NCBI RefSeq assembly: GCF_001651035.1
Contig: NZ_LXRG01000109.1
Location: 1 to 64,000 of the forward strand
Origin: Halomonas sp. ALS9
Lineage (GTDB): Bacteria; Pseudomonadota; Gammaproteobacteria; Pseudomonadales; Halomonadaceae
Reading direction: 5' to 3'
Length of the DNA: 64,000 bases
Shown here: in pieces, positions 43,020-50,741 of the stretch
Numbering within the stretch: position 1 is the stretch's first letter
Layout: each line of letters starts with the position of its first letter
Notes under the pieces: model-generated
Seen by the model: only the letters and a program-made list of their open reading frames with translations
The model's database searches: none
What the model was told of the DNA's origin: nothing
Translations under genes and position numbers: made by a program

Positions 43020-43495
43020 AGCCTCCTCCCAGGTAGTGCATTCAAGCGAATGTGCTTTAGCACTACGACGCTATTATGTGTCGCTATGGCTGAGCCAATG
43101 GCTTCCCGTACAAACGACCATTGTTCGCATAACGTTCGTTAGTTCGCATTATGCCCGATAGGGTGGGGTGTCTGGCAACCAGTACCCAACTGCCAACATT
43201 GGATTAGTCATAAACTTTTACTATACGTAATAGAAATTTATTGTTAATAGAAATATTGTGAATAGAAACAACGCTTAATACATTCACAATTCTATTGCTA
43301 CCGGCTAAACAAGCATGTTTCACATTAAGCTGAATAGGCCATCGCAATATTAAACCTTGGTCTTATACGAAGGTTTGTTGATTGACAGCCGCCATGCCGG
43401 CCTCTAGTGTTCGCCTTAAGTACTTAAGTTCGTAAGGCGAACGAATATCGCCATTAAGCAGCACTAATATAATAATTCGTTGGAGGATAAGCATA
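43020..43495. other. 476-bp divergent promoter region quiC2 / TTT system 2
   Basis: No gene is seen. On the quiC2 side it holds several GTTCG elements (43123-43127, 43134-43138, 43142-43146) in imperfect arrangement. The middle is A+T-rich. On the TTT side it has a clear PcaR-type palindrome within a larger inverted repeat (43409-43442). Confidence 0.7.
43409..43442. promoter_or_regulatory. Nested PcaR-type operator upstream of TTT system 2
   Basis: GTTCG-TAAGG-CGAAC (43428-43442) has perfect arms and lies 53 nt before tctC. It is also the right half of a longer inverted repeat, GTTCGCCTTA (43409-43418) against TAAGGCGAAC (43433-43442), with a 14-bp self-palindrome CTTAAGTACTTAAG (43415-43428) between them. 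This could hold two regulator dimers. Confidence 0.65.
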
Positions 43496-44497
43496 ATGAC
43501 TAAGCCACTTTTCACCCAGTTGGCTATCGCCATCGGCTCCTTGGCCGTCGCGGGTAGCGCCCTCGCCGATTACCCTGAGCGTAATATCCAAGGCACCATC
43601 CAGTGGGGAGCCGGGGGCGCTACCGATAACGTGGTACGCAGCCTAACCCCCCACGTGGAAGAGGTTCTGGATACCACGATTGTTCTCACCAACCGCCCTG
43701 GCGGTACCGGCGTTATTGGCATGAACCATGTCATGCGCCAGCGCCCTGACGGCTATAACCTGCTATTTGGTGCAGAGAACCCTCAGCTATACCCACTGAT
43801 GGGCTTAGCCGATTTCACCTACGATGATATGTACCCTATCAATATTATCGGCCAGGGTCGGGTTGTTATCGCGACCCATCCTAATAGCCCCTTCGATACT
43901 TTTGCGGAGCTGCTTGAGTACGCCCACGAAAACCCCGACGAGCTCAAAATGGGCGGAACGGGTGCCGGTGGCTTGCCCAGTACGATTCACGCAATGATCA
44001 ACTCTGTCGACGATCTTAATGTGCGTACAGTGACCTTCGGCGGCGATGGCCCAGGCGTTACAGCCCTGCTGGGTGAACATATCGACTTTATGCCGCTAAG
44101 TCTTTCCGCGGTGGCCGAACAGATCCGTGCTGGCCGCCTGAAGGGCCTGGCCGTGCTGGGTAGCGAAGAGCTGGAAGACCTGCCGGACGTTCCACCGATT
44201 ACCGATGCGCTTCCCGGACTCGATTCATTCTTGCCCTGGGGGCCGTTCTGGGGTGTCTTTGTGCATGAAGATACACCCGATGACGTTAAAGCCACCTTGG
44301 AAGATGCTTACGAGCAGGCCGTTGCCAGCGATGGTTTCCAAGAATTCCTGACTAATTTTGGTGGCGAATCGCTCAACCTAAACGGCGAAGAAGCGCAGCA
44401 ATACCTGGATAACTGGCAATCCGTCACAGCGTGGTCAATGTTCGAAGCGGATGCGGTCGAGAAATCCCCTGAAGAGCTGGGTATTCCACGCCCCTAA
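43496..44497 (+). CDS. tctC: TTT transporter solute-binding protein (TctC), system 2
   Basis: The 333-aa exported protein has a signal peptide ending GSALA and the Bug/TctC start YPERNIQGTIQWGAGGATDNVVR, then VLTNRPGGTGVIGMNHVM, GGTGAGGLPSTIHAMI and LKGLAVLGSEELEDLPDVPPI. It heads the tctC-tctB-tctA operon, which faces quiC copy 2 across a shared promoter with PcaR-type sites. An aromatic or alicyclic acid ligand is inferred. Confidence 0.92.
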   Translation: MTKPLFTQLAIAIGSLAVAGSALADYPERNIQGTIQWGAGGATDNVVRSLTPHVEEVLDTTIVLTNRPGGTGVIGMNHVMRQRPDGYNLLFGAENPQLYPLMGLADFTYDDMYPINIIGQGRVVIATHPNSPFDTFAELLEYAHENPDELKMGGTGAGGLPSTIHAMINSVDDLNVRTVTFGGDGPGVTALLGEHIDFMPLSLSAVAEQIRAGRLKGLAVLGSEELEDLPDVPPITDALPGLDSFLPWGPFWGVFVHEDTPDDVKATLEDAYEQAVASDGFQEFLTNFGGESLNLNGEEAQQYLDNWQSVTAWSMFEADAVEKSPEELGIPRP

Positions 44498-44517
44498 CGC
44501 TATCTTCCTATGACTTA

Positions 44518-44542
44518 GGGGGCAGGCTAATCACCTGTCCCC
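44518..44542 (+). promoter_or_regulatory. Intercistronic hairpin tctC-tctB, system 2
   Basis: GGGGGCAGG (44518-44526) pairs with CCTGTCCCC (44534-44542), nine pairs including one G-U, 7-nt loop, no T tract. It sits in the same place as the hairpins in TTT system 1 and the quinate TRAP operon. Confidence 0.6.
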
Positions 44543-44555
44543 TTGGAGTCTCTGT

Positions 44556-45032
44556 ATGACTAAAAAAATCGAGCGCGTTCGTGCGGGTGAAAAAGTATTC
44601 GACTGGCTGCTGTTGCTGTTTAGTGCCGGCGTTCTCTACGAGGCTTATCGTATCGATAATGGAGTGCAGCTAAATTCAGCTGGCTCTTTTCCTGTCGGTC
44701 TAGCCTTGATAATGCTGGTCTCCTCAATAGCGATTCTTTTCAGCCATCGACGCAAGCAGCGAGATCCCCAAATTCGCAGCGCTAGCCAAGAGTTTAAAGT
44801 GTTTTTACATGAACATTTTAAAACGCATATTGTGGTGTTCTCGATAGTATCGATGCTCTATTTAGTCGCTATCGTATGGACAAGCTTCTATATAAGTACC
44901 TTTATCTTTTTAGCCGCTATGTTCATTTATTATCGTCAAGGAAAAATCATTAGCTCTTTAGTGATTGCCTCTCTCGCCATTGCGATAATTTATATGCTTT
45001 TCACGATAGTGTTTCGTGTCTATCTTCCTTGA
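44556..45032 (+). CDS. tctB: TTT transporter small membrane subunit (TctB), system 2
   Basis: The 158-aa protein has four hydrophobic segments: VFDWLLLLFSAGVLYEAYRI, AGSFPVGLALIMLVSSIAIL, IVVFSIVSMLYLVAIVWTSF and VIASLAIAIIYMLFTIVF. This is the TctB pattern although sequence identity to system 1 is low. It lies 58 nt after tctC and 21 nt before tctA. Confidence 0.83.
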   Translation: MTKKIERVRAGEKVFDWLLLLFSAGVLYEAYRIDNGVQLNSAGSFPVGLALIMLVSSIAILFSHRRKQRDPQIRSASQEFKVFLHEHFKTHIVVFSIVSMLYLVAIVWTSFYISTFIFLAAMFIYYRQGKIISSLVIASLAIAIIYMLFTIVFRVYLP

Positions 45033-45053
45033 TTATGAACCCCGAGGCATCCA

Positions 45054-46556
45054 ATGAGTGATACCTTCTCCTATCTGCTCATGGCTTGGCTTGATCCAGG
45101 TCTATTGGGCTTGACTGCCCTTGGCGTTATTGCCGGTATTTACATCGGCGCTATTCCCGGCCTCTCGGTTACGATGGCCGTCTCCATTCTGATTTCCTTT
45201 ACGTTTTCCTGGGAGATTAATAACGCGCTAGCGCTGATGGTGGGCATTTACGTTGGTGGCGTTTACGGCGGTTCGCGCACCGCTATCTTACTCAATATTC
45301 CTGGTGCCCCATCAGCGGTCACTACCGCCTTTGACGGCTACCCGTTAGCCCAAAAAGGGGAAGCGGGTAAAGCAATTGGTCTAAGTACCGTAATGTCAGT
45401 AATCGGTGGTTTGATCGGTGTTGTTGTACTCGCTGCTACGGCACCACACCTTGCCGACCTTGCACTTAAGTTTGCACCCCGCGACTACTTTTTAATCGCT
45501 GCCATGGGCTTGCTATTGGTCAGCTCGCTGTCGGGTAAATCACTGGCACGCGGTATTTTCTCTGTCGCCCTGGGTGCCACCATTGGCTTGGTCGGCATGG
45601 ACATGGTCACCGCCCAGCCACGCCTCACCATGGGCAGTATGGAGCTGCTGGGCGGGATTCATTACGTCGTCGTCATGATCGGCCTGTTTGGGGTCGCGGA
45701 AGCATTTTACCAGCTGCACAATATGGCCAAAGTGCCCGTTAAACAGAACGTTGACAAGATCGTTCCGCCTCTTAATATGGTGCTCAAGTTTTTACCGCTC
45801 TCTTTACGCACCTCTATTATCGGCGTCGTGGTTGGCGCACTGCCGGGCACCGGCGGCGATATTGCGTCACTGTTTGCCTATGATCACGCCAAGCGCACCG
45901 TTAAAAACCCTGAAGTGCCTTTTGGCGAAGGTGCGTATGAAGGGCTTGTGGCACCTGAAACCGCCAATAACGCCGCGGTGGGTGGCGCTTACGTGCCTAT
46001 GCTTACCCTGGGCATGCCAGGCGACGCGGTCACCGCCGTTATTATCGGTGCCCTGGTTATTCATGGCCTGAACCCAGGCCCGATGCTGATGATCGAGACG
46101 CCGTATATCTTTTGGTTTACGGTCGGCAACTTGGCATTGGCCAATATTTTTCTGCTCATCTTTGGACTAACCGGTATTAAGCTTTTCTCAAAAATTGTTG
46201 AAGTGCCAAAAGCGATTATGATCCCGCTGATATTGGTGCTGTGTGTGGTGGGTACCTACTCGCTTAACAGCAGCATGACAGAAGTTTATTGGATGCTAGG
46301 CTTTGGCATTTTGGGCTACTGGTTGAAGATGTTCGGTTTTCAGATGGGCCCGATTATTCTTGGTGTTATCCTTGGCCCGCTGCTGGATCAGTCATACCGT
46401 CAGGCCATGTCATCGGTCGGCGACAGCAGTGTCGACTTCCTGCTTGCGCTGGTAATCAACCCGCTGTCATTAGTGCTTACCTCGGTAATCGTGCTGGTTT
46501 TACTGGGCAACACTCCCCTCAAAGGTTGGTTATATTCACGCTTCAAACGTAGCTAA
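45054..46556 (+). CDS. tctA: TTT transporter large membrane subunit (TctA), system 2
   Basis: The 500-aa polytopic protein has the family repeats IYIGAIPGLSVTMAVSILISF, YVGGVYGGSRTAILLNIPGAPSA, VVGALPGTGGDIASLFAY and PMLTLGMPGDAVTAVIIGAL. It forms the channel of the second TTT system. The gene is followed by a good terminator (46566-46600). Confidence 0.92.
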   Translation: MSDTFSYLLMAWLDPGLLGLTALGVIAGIYIGAIPGLSVTMAVSILISFTFSWEINNALALMVGIYVGGVYGGSRTAILLNIPGAPSAVTTAFDGYPLAQKGEAGKAIGLSTVMSVIGGLIGVVVLAATAPHLADLALKFAPRDYFLIAAMGLLLVSSLSGKSLARGIFSVALGATIGLVGMDMVTAQPRLTMGSMELLGGIHYVVVMIGLFGVAEAFYQLHNMAKVPVKQNVDKIVPPLNMVLKFLPLSLRTSIIGVVVGALPGTGGDIASLFAYDHAKRTVKNPEVPFGEGAYEGLVAPETANNAAVGGAYVPMLTLGMPGDAVTAVIIGALVIHGLNPGPMLMIETPYIFWFTVGNLALANIFLLIFGLTGIKLFSKIVEVPKAIMIPLILVLCVVGTYSLNSSMTEVYWMLGFGILGYWLKMFGFQMGPIILGVILGPLLDQSYRQAMSSVGDSSVDFLLALVINPLSLVLTSVIVLVLLGNTPLKGWLYSRFKRS

Positions 46557-46565
46557 CGTTCGTAT

Positions 46566-46600
46566 AACGGCACTTACCGTCCAGGTATAGTGCCGTTTTT
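46566..46600 (+). terminator. Terminator of TTT system 2 operon
   Basis: AACGGCAC (46566-46573) pairs with GTGCCGTT (46590-46597) and the stem is followed by TTTTT. It begins 10 nt after the tctA stop and precedes the HAD gene. Confidence 0.8.
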
Positions 46601-46629
46601 GCTTGGAACCTAGCCAGCGGAGCAGCTCC

Positions 46630-47292
46630 GTGAGTGATGACGATACGATCCCTTTATACGCATTGGTATTTGACTTCGATGGCGTTGTTCTCGACTCTGC
46701 AACCCTAAAGCGCCAGGCGTTTGCCGACGTATATCGTCAGGCGCCTGAAAGCCAGTATCGCGCCGTTGTGGCTTACCTCAGCCGCCGCGGTGGCCAGCCT
46801 AGAGAGGTCAAGTTTCGCCATATTGAAGAGCATATACTGGGCAAGCCAGCCAGTAACGCCCGTATCCAGGCGCTTTGTCAGCAATTTAAAGCCAGTGTCG
46901 AAGAGCGTTTACTAGCCGCACCGCCAATTCCTGGAGCGCTAGAATTTTTAAGTGGTTGGCACAACCAACGTCCGCAGTATCTGCTCTCTGCCACACCCGA
47001 ACAGGAACTCAAGGCTATTGTGGCGCAGCGCCAATTGGCGCTTTACTTTAAAGAAGTGGTGGGCGCGCCCCCGGATAAAGCCACGGGTTTACGCAACTTA
47101 CTCACCCGACACCAGCTGGCAGCGAAAGCCACCGTTATGATTGGCGATTCGTATAATGACTATCGCGCCGCACGCTCAAACGGAACGCTTTTTGTTGGTG
47201 TCACCGCGAATCCCGCTCAATCCCCTTTTCCAAACGATGTCGTCACGATTAAAGATCTATGCACATTGGTTCAAGCGCTCAACCTTCTATAG
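46630..47292 (+). CDS. HAD-superfamily phosphatase
   Basis: The 220-aa hydrolase has motif I FDFDGVVLDS with the nucleophilic Asp, motif II SATPEQEL, the conserved Lys region and motif IV GDSYNDYRAA. The cap is the small helical type of phosphoglycolate phosphatase-like enzymes. The start is taken as GTG 46630 with GGAG upstream; a TTG at 46603 is also in frame but falls just behind the terminator. It lies alone between TTT system 2 and pcaR. The substrate is unknown. Confidence 0.8.
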   Translation: MSDDDTIPLYALVFDFDGVVLDSATLKRQAFADVYRQAPESQYRAVVAYLSRRGGQPREVKFRHIEEHILGKPASNARIQALCQQFKASVEERLLAAPPIPGALEFLSGWHNQRPQYLLSATPEQELKAIVAQRQLALYFKEVVGAPPDKATGLRNLLTRHQLAAKATVMIGDSYNDYRAARSNGTLFVGVTANPAQSPFPNDVVTIKDLCTLVQALNLL

Positions 47293-47308
47293 CGAGCAGC
47301 GCATATAT

Positions 47309-47323
47309 GTTCGCTATTCGAAC
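47309..47323. promoter_or_regulatory. PcaR-type operator upstream of pcaR
   Basis: GTTCG-CTATT-CGAAC has perfect arms extended to six (T and A flanks) and lies 53 nt before the pcaR start codon. Its presence here, as well as at the target promoters, suggests autoregulation and links the site to this protein. Confidence 0.7.
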
Positions 47324-47376
47324 AATATGCTATATTGGTCTTTTAAATTTACGCCTATTCCGATGAGTGGACACCG

Positions 47377-48171
47377 ATGGAAGAGCAGCTTCTGGATGAA
47401 ATGTTAACCCCCGATGACCGCGACTTCGTAACAGCGCTGGCGAGCGGCCTGGAAGTGATTTTAGCCTTTGATGAAAGTCACCCACGCATGACGCTTAGCG
47501 AAGTGGCCGCGCGCACGGGCATGAACAGGGCCAAGGCCCGACGCTTTCTGCTCACCCTGCATGCGTTAGGCTATGTACGCAAACAGCAGCGTTACTTTGA
47601 GCTAGCGCCGCGGGTGCTTCAACTGGGCTACTCGTTTTTGTCCGCCAATAATTACCGCAGCGCTATTCAGCAGTATCTGGAGGAGATCACCAACGAGTGT
47701 GGCGAGTCATCCTCTTTAGGCGTGCTGGATGGCGATGAGGTTATCTATGTAGCCCGTTCAGCGGCGCGCCATAGACTAATGGCCATTACGCTATCCGTAG
47801 GGACTCGCTTGCCAGCAGCACATACTTCAATGGGACGCGTTCTGCTCGCTCAATTGTCAGAAGCGGAACTGGAAGCCTACTTGGAGCGGCTGACGTTAGA
47901 GCGCTATACCGATAAAACGTTTACCACCAAAAGTGAGCTTAAAAAGTGTATTCACAAGGCGCGCCAGCAAGGTTACGCCATCGCCGATCAAGAGCTGGAT
48001 TCAGGCTTACGCTCGCTGGCAGTTCCGGCCTTTGATGCCAATGGCAAACTATTGGGCGCTATCAACATTAGCACTAATGCTGCACGTATCGATTTAGATA
48101 CGCTACTGAAAGAGTACTTGCCGCTCCTACAGTCAAAAGCCCGCCTAATTCGCACCACTATTAGCTGCTAA
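47377..48171 (+). CDS. pcaR: IclR-family regulator, PcaR/PcaU/PobR type
   Basis: The 264-aa protein opens with DRDFVTALASGLEVILAFDE, the characteristic N-terminus of the beta-ketoadipate regulators, followed by the winged HTH (MTLSEVAARTGMNRAKARRFLLTLHALGYV, about residues 36-65). The IclR effector domain follows (SSLGVLDGDEVIYVARSAARH, VGTRLPAAHTSMGRVLLA, AIADQELDSGLRSLAVP). PcaR proteins respond to beta-ketoadipate or protocatechuate. It probably controls the pca genes about 20 kb away, the AEC transporter and both TTT systems through the 15-bp palindromes listed here. It converges with the next gene and overlaps it by 4 nt. Confidence 0.9.
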   Translation: MEEQLLDEMLTPDDRDFVTALASGLEVILAFDESHPRMTLSEVAARTGMNRAKARRFLLTLHALGYVRKQQRYFELAPRVLQLGYSFLSANNYRSAIQQYLEEITNECGESSSLGVLDGDEVIYVARSAARHRLMAITLSVGTRLPAAHTSMGRVLLAQLSEAELEAYLERLTLERYTDKTFTTKSELKKCIHKARQQGYAIADQELDSGLRSLAVPAFDANGKLLGAINISTNAARIDLDTLLKEYLPLLQSKARLIRTTISC

Positions 48172-49529
48172 CCCGCCAGGTTCACCAGCGCCTGTTCAAG
48201 CGATGTTTGCTGGCGCTGGGTATATAGCTCGATTTCATCGATGACGGCTCTGCCCAGGGCCTGCTCAAACGCCTGCTGGCTTGCGCTGCTGGCATAGTTA
48301 TCATGACTGCTTCCACCCAGGTTGGATTGAAAAATACCGGCCGCACTTACGGGCAAGAAATCTTCATAAATCATGGGGGTAACTCTGAGGGCGCCTTGTT
48401 CGATCAAGCTCTCCACCCGCTCAACTGAAACCGGCCCTTGCACAGAGGCTCCCGGAACTGCTTGGTAGTGGAAAAAAGCCAACCTCTCACGGCGCAGCGT
48501 AGCGTAATCATCGGGAAATGCTTTAAACACATCCGATAAATGCGCTTGATGAGCGTCATTATCCACTGCCATAGGTGCATTTTCCTTGGCGGAGGCTAGC
48601 AGACGATCATAAAGCTCACGCCCTTTAGCGGTTAACGCAATACCGCGCTGTTCAATTTCGCCAAAGCGGGCGGTGTGCTTACCCTCAACAGCGTCCGCGA
48701 ATGCGATGGTCTCTTCCAGTGCTTTAAAACTGGTTTGGCGCAACAGTATCGGGCAATCGCGACGCGGCGGGCCTTCAATAGTCGCTTTAGGGTCAATGCC
48801 CACGCTCGGCATACGCCGCTGCACGTCATCAATATCCAGCGTTCTCGGCGTTAGGTGGTTAATGTGCGGGCCACGGAAGCAGACCACATCAGCGATTAAG
48901 CGGTGTTCGGCGTGCAAACGCTCATAGGTCGCCAAATCGACCGTGGCGTTGTCGTGCCAGCGAAACGTTTCCAACGCTTCCTGCACAAACTGCTCGGCAT
49001 CCTCGGCACTTAGGCCGCCCTGTTGCTCAAAACGCTCAACCAGTGTTTTGACGTTGGCAGTGAAGATATCGCGGGCCTTTAAAATTTCACTCGCCTGCTC
49101 TCTGAGCTCCGCTTTTTCAATCAACTCAAGGCGTAGTAACGAGGTAAACACACGAAATGGATTACGCTTAAGCGCACTATCCTCCACCGGCCGAAACGCC
49201 GTGGAGTGAACCGGTACGCCCGCCGCAGCTAGATCATAGTAGCCTACCGGTTCCATACCCATTACGACGAACATGCGCCGCAGCATGGCTAATTCGTTTG
49301 GGCTACCCACTCGAATAGCGCCGTGGCGTTCAACGTTGATACGCGCCAGCTCATCGCTGGTTTGCAGTTCACTATTTAGCCTGGGGTTTGCGGCTAATAC
49401 CGTTTGGTTAACCGCCTCAACCAGCGACAGCAAGGTGCCGTATTGGGGTACCTCTTGCTGATACATTGCCGACATCGCGCGGGAAAACTGGTCGCGAATT
49501 TCATCACTGCTAACGTAAGTTGAACTCAT
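48168..49529 (-). CDS. hglS: 2-oxoadipate dioxygenase/decarboxylase-like protein (HglS, DUF1338)
   Basis: VOC-superfamily metalloenzyme, 453 aa. HglS converts 2-oxoadipate to D-2-hydroxyglutarate in D-lysine catabolism. The metal ligands of that family appear here as His69 (VERHGAIRVG), His225 (GPHINHLTPR) and Glu293 (FGEIEQRGIALT), with Arg73 also in place, each shifted by one from the Pseudomonas numbering. ATG 49529 follows AGGA. It is monocistronic and not obviously linked to the aromatic genes; its 3' end overlaps pcaR tail to tail. Confidence 0.87.
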   Translation of the reverse strand: MSSTYVSSDEIRDQFSRAMSAMYQQEVPQYGTLLSLVEAVNQTVLAANPRLNSELQTSDELARINVERHGAIRVGSPNELAMLRRMFVVMGMEPVGYYDLAAAGVPVHSTAFRPVEDSALKRNPFRVFTSLLRLELIEKAELREQASEILKARDIFTANVKTLVERFEQQGGLSAEDAEQFVQEALETFRWHDNATVDLATYERLHAEHRLIADVVCFRGPHINHLTPRTLDIDDVQRRMPSVGIDPKATIEGPPRRDCPILLRQTSFKALEETIAFADAVEGKHTARFGEIEQRGIALTAKGRELYDRLLASAKENAPMAVDNDAHQAHLSDVFKAFPDDYATLRRERLAFFHYQAVPGASVQGPVSVERVESLIEQGALRVTPMIYEDFLPVSAAGIFQSNLGGSSHDNYASSASQQAFEQALGRAVIDEIELYTQRQQTSLEQALVNLAG

Positions 49530-49732
49530 CGGGCTATCCTGTTTGTAAACGGCTATAGCGGCCCATATAAGGGTGGTACCTACATAGTAGCGCTATCGAG
49601 GCATTAACAATTTCACTTTTTCCGCGCCTTGCTACAAATAAAAGCCATTTAAAAGCCGCTCTCAGCGCTTAACAGCCAAGCTTCTTAGCCTGTTATATTA
49701 GCGCTTGATCTTGTTGACGTAGGCTGGCACTC

Positions 49733-50587
49733 ATGACGCTTCCTCTTTATCTAGGCTTGCCCATGTGGGCCAATCAAGACTGGTTGGGCAACCTTTATCC
49801 ACGCCACGCTAAAACTGAGCTGTTAACCGATTACGCCGCGGTGTTTTCCAGCGTTGAGGGCAATACTACCTTTTATAGCGGCACCCCAAAGCCAGAAACT
49901 ATTGCTGCCTGGGCGCGCCAAGCACCACCCCACTTTCGCTTCTGTTTTAAATTACCTGCCAGCATCACCCACGATCAGCGGTTAACGCGCTTGGAAGACG
50001 CTTGGGCATTTTTAGCGGCGCTAGAACCGCTTCATGATCGCCTAGGGCCAACCATGGTGCAGTTGCCGCGTGATTTTGGCCCTCAAGAGCTTCCCCAACT
50101 TGAAGCGCTGCTTAAAGCTTGGCCTGCCCATTTGCCTTGCGCGGTCGAGGTTCGCCACCCTGAGTTTTTCCACAAAGGGGCTGCCGAAACGGCCCTCAAC
50201 CGCCTGTTGATAACTTATTCAGCCAATCGCGTGATGCTTGACGTGCGCCCGCTCTTCTCGACTCCGGCAAATGACCATTTGGGCTTGGCCCACGCTCAGC
50301 AAGAAAAGCCGAAACTCCCGCTACACGTGCTTTCCACGGCAAATGTTCCTGTCATTCGTTTCATTGGCCATATTGACAAAACGATTAATAGCAGCTACTT
50401 CACCGCCTGGAAAGACCGCCTAAAGCTGTGGATAAATCAGGGGAAAACCCCTTTCTTATTTGTGCATACTGCGGATAACCGCGAGTCTCCCCACATGGCT
50501 CGCATCCTCTATAACGCGCTAGGAGAAGTGACGCCATTACCCCCACTTGCCCCCTTCGCCGGTGAAAAGCAAAGCCAGCTGTTTTAG
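49733..50587 (+). CDS. DUF72 family protein
   Basis: The 284-aa TIM-barrel protein of the DUF72 family (YecE-like). Features are YLGLPMWANQDWLGNLYP, the VEGNTTFYSGTPKPETIAAWARQAP block, RFCFKLPASITHDQRL and PCAVEVRHPEFF. The family has no established enzyme activity; a nuclease or sugar-isomerase-like role has been suggested. It stands alone, ahead of an inverted repeat and a transporter gene. Confidence 0.85.
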   Translation: MTLPLYLGLPMWANQDWLGNLYPRHAKTELLTDYAAVFSSVEGNTTFYSGTPKPETIAAWARQAPPHFRFCFKLPASITHDQRLTRLEDAWAFLAALEPLHDRLGPTMVQLPRDFGPQELPQLEALLKAWPAHLPCAVEVRHPEFFHKGAAETALNRLLITYSANRVMLDVRPLFSTPANDHLGLAHAQQEKPKLPLHVLSTANVPVIRFIGHIDKTINSSYFTAWKDRLKLWINQGKTPFLFVHTADNRESPHMARILYNALGEVTPLPPLAPFAGEKQSQLF

Positions 50588-50647
50588 ACCGCTTTTTTAG
50601 GTGAGCTAACTGGCATGCTTCCTTTCGATCAGATAAATTGCGTTTAC

Positions 50648-50687
50648 TTTCGGAAAAAGACGCCGACAATGACGCATTTTTCCGAAA
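50648..50687. promoter_or_regulatory. 11-bp inverted repeat upstream of the NSS transporter
   Basis: TTTCGGAAAAA (50648-50658) and TTTTTCCGAAA (50677-50687) are exact inverted copies 18 nt apart. A third partial copy, ACCGAAAAACT, follows at 50702-50712. It lies 55 nt before the transporter start and could be an operator for an unknown factor or a hairpin in the leader; as a terminator of the DUF72 gene it is less convincing. Confidence 0.45.
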
Positions 50688-50741
50688 AAACGGTGTATCG
50701 CACCGAAAAACTCATTACAACTGATTAAAAGAAGGTGTGTC

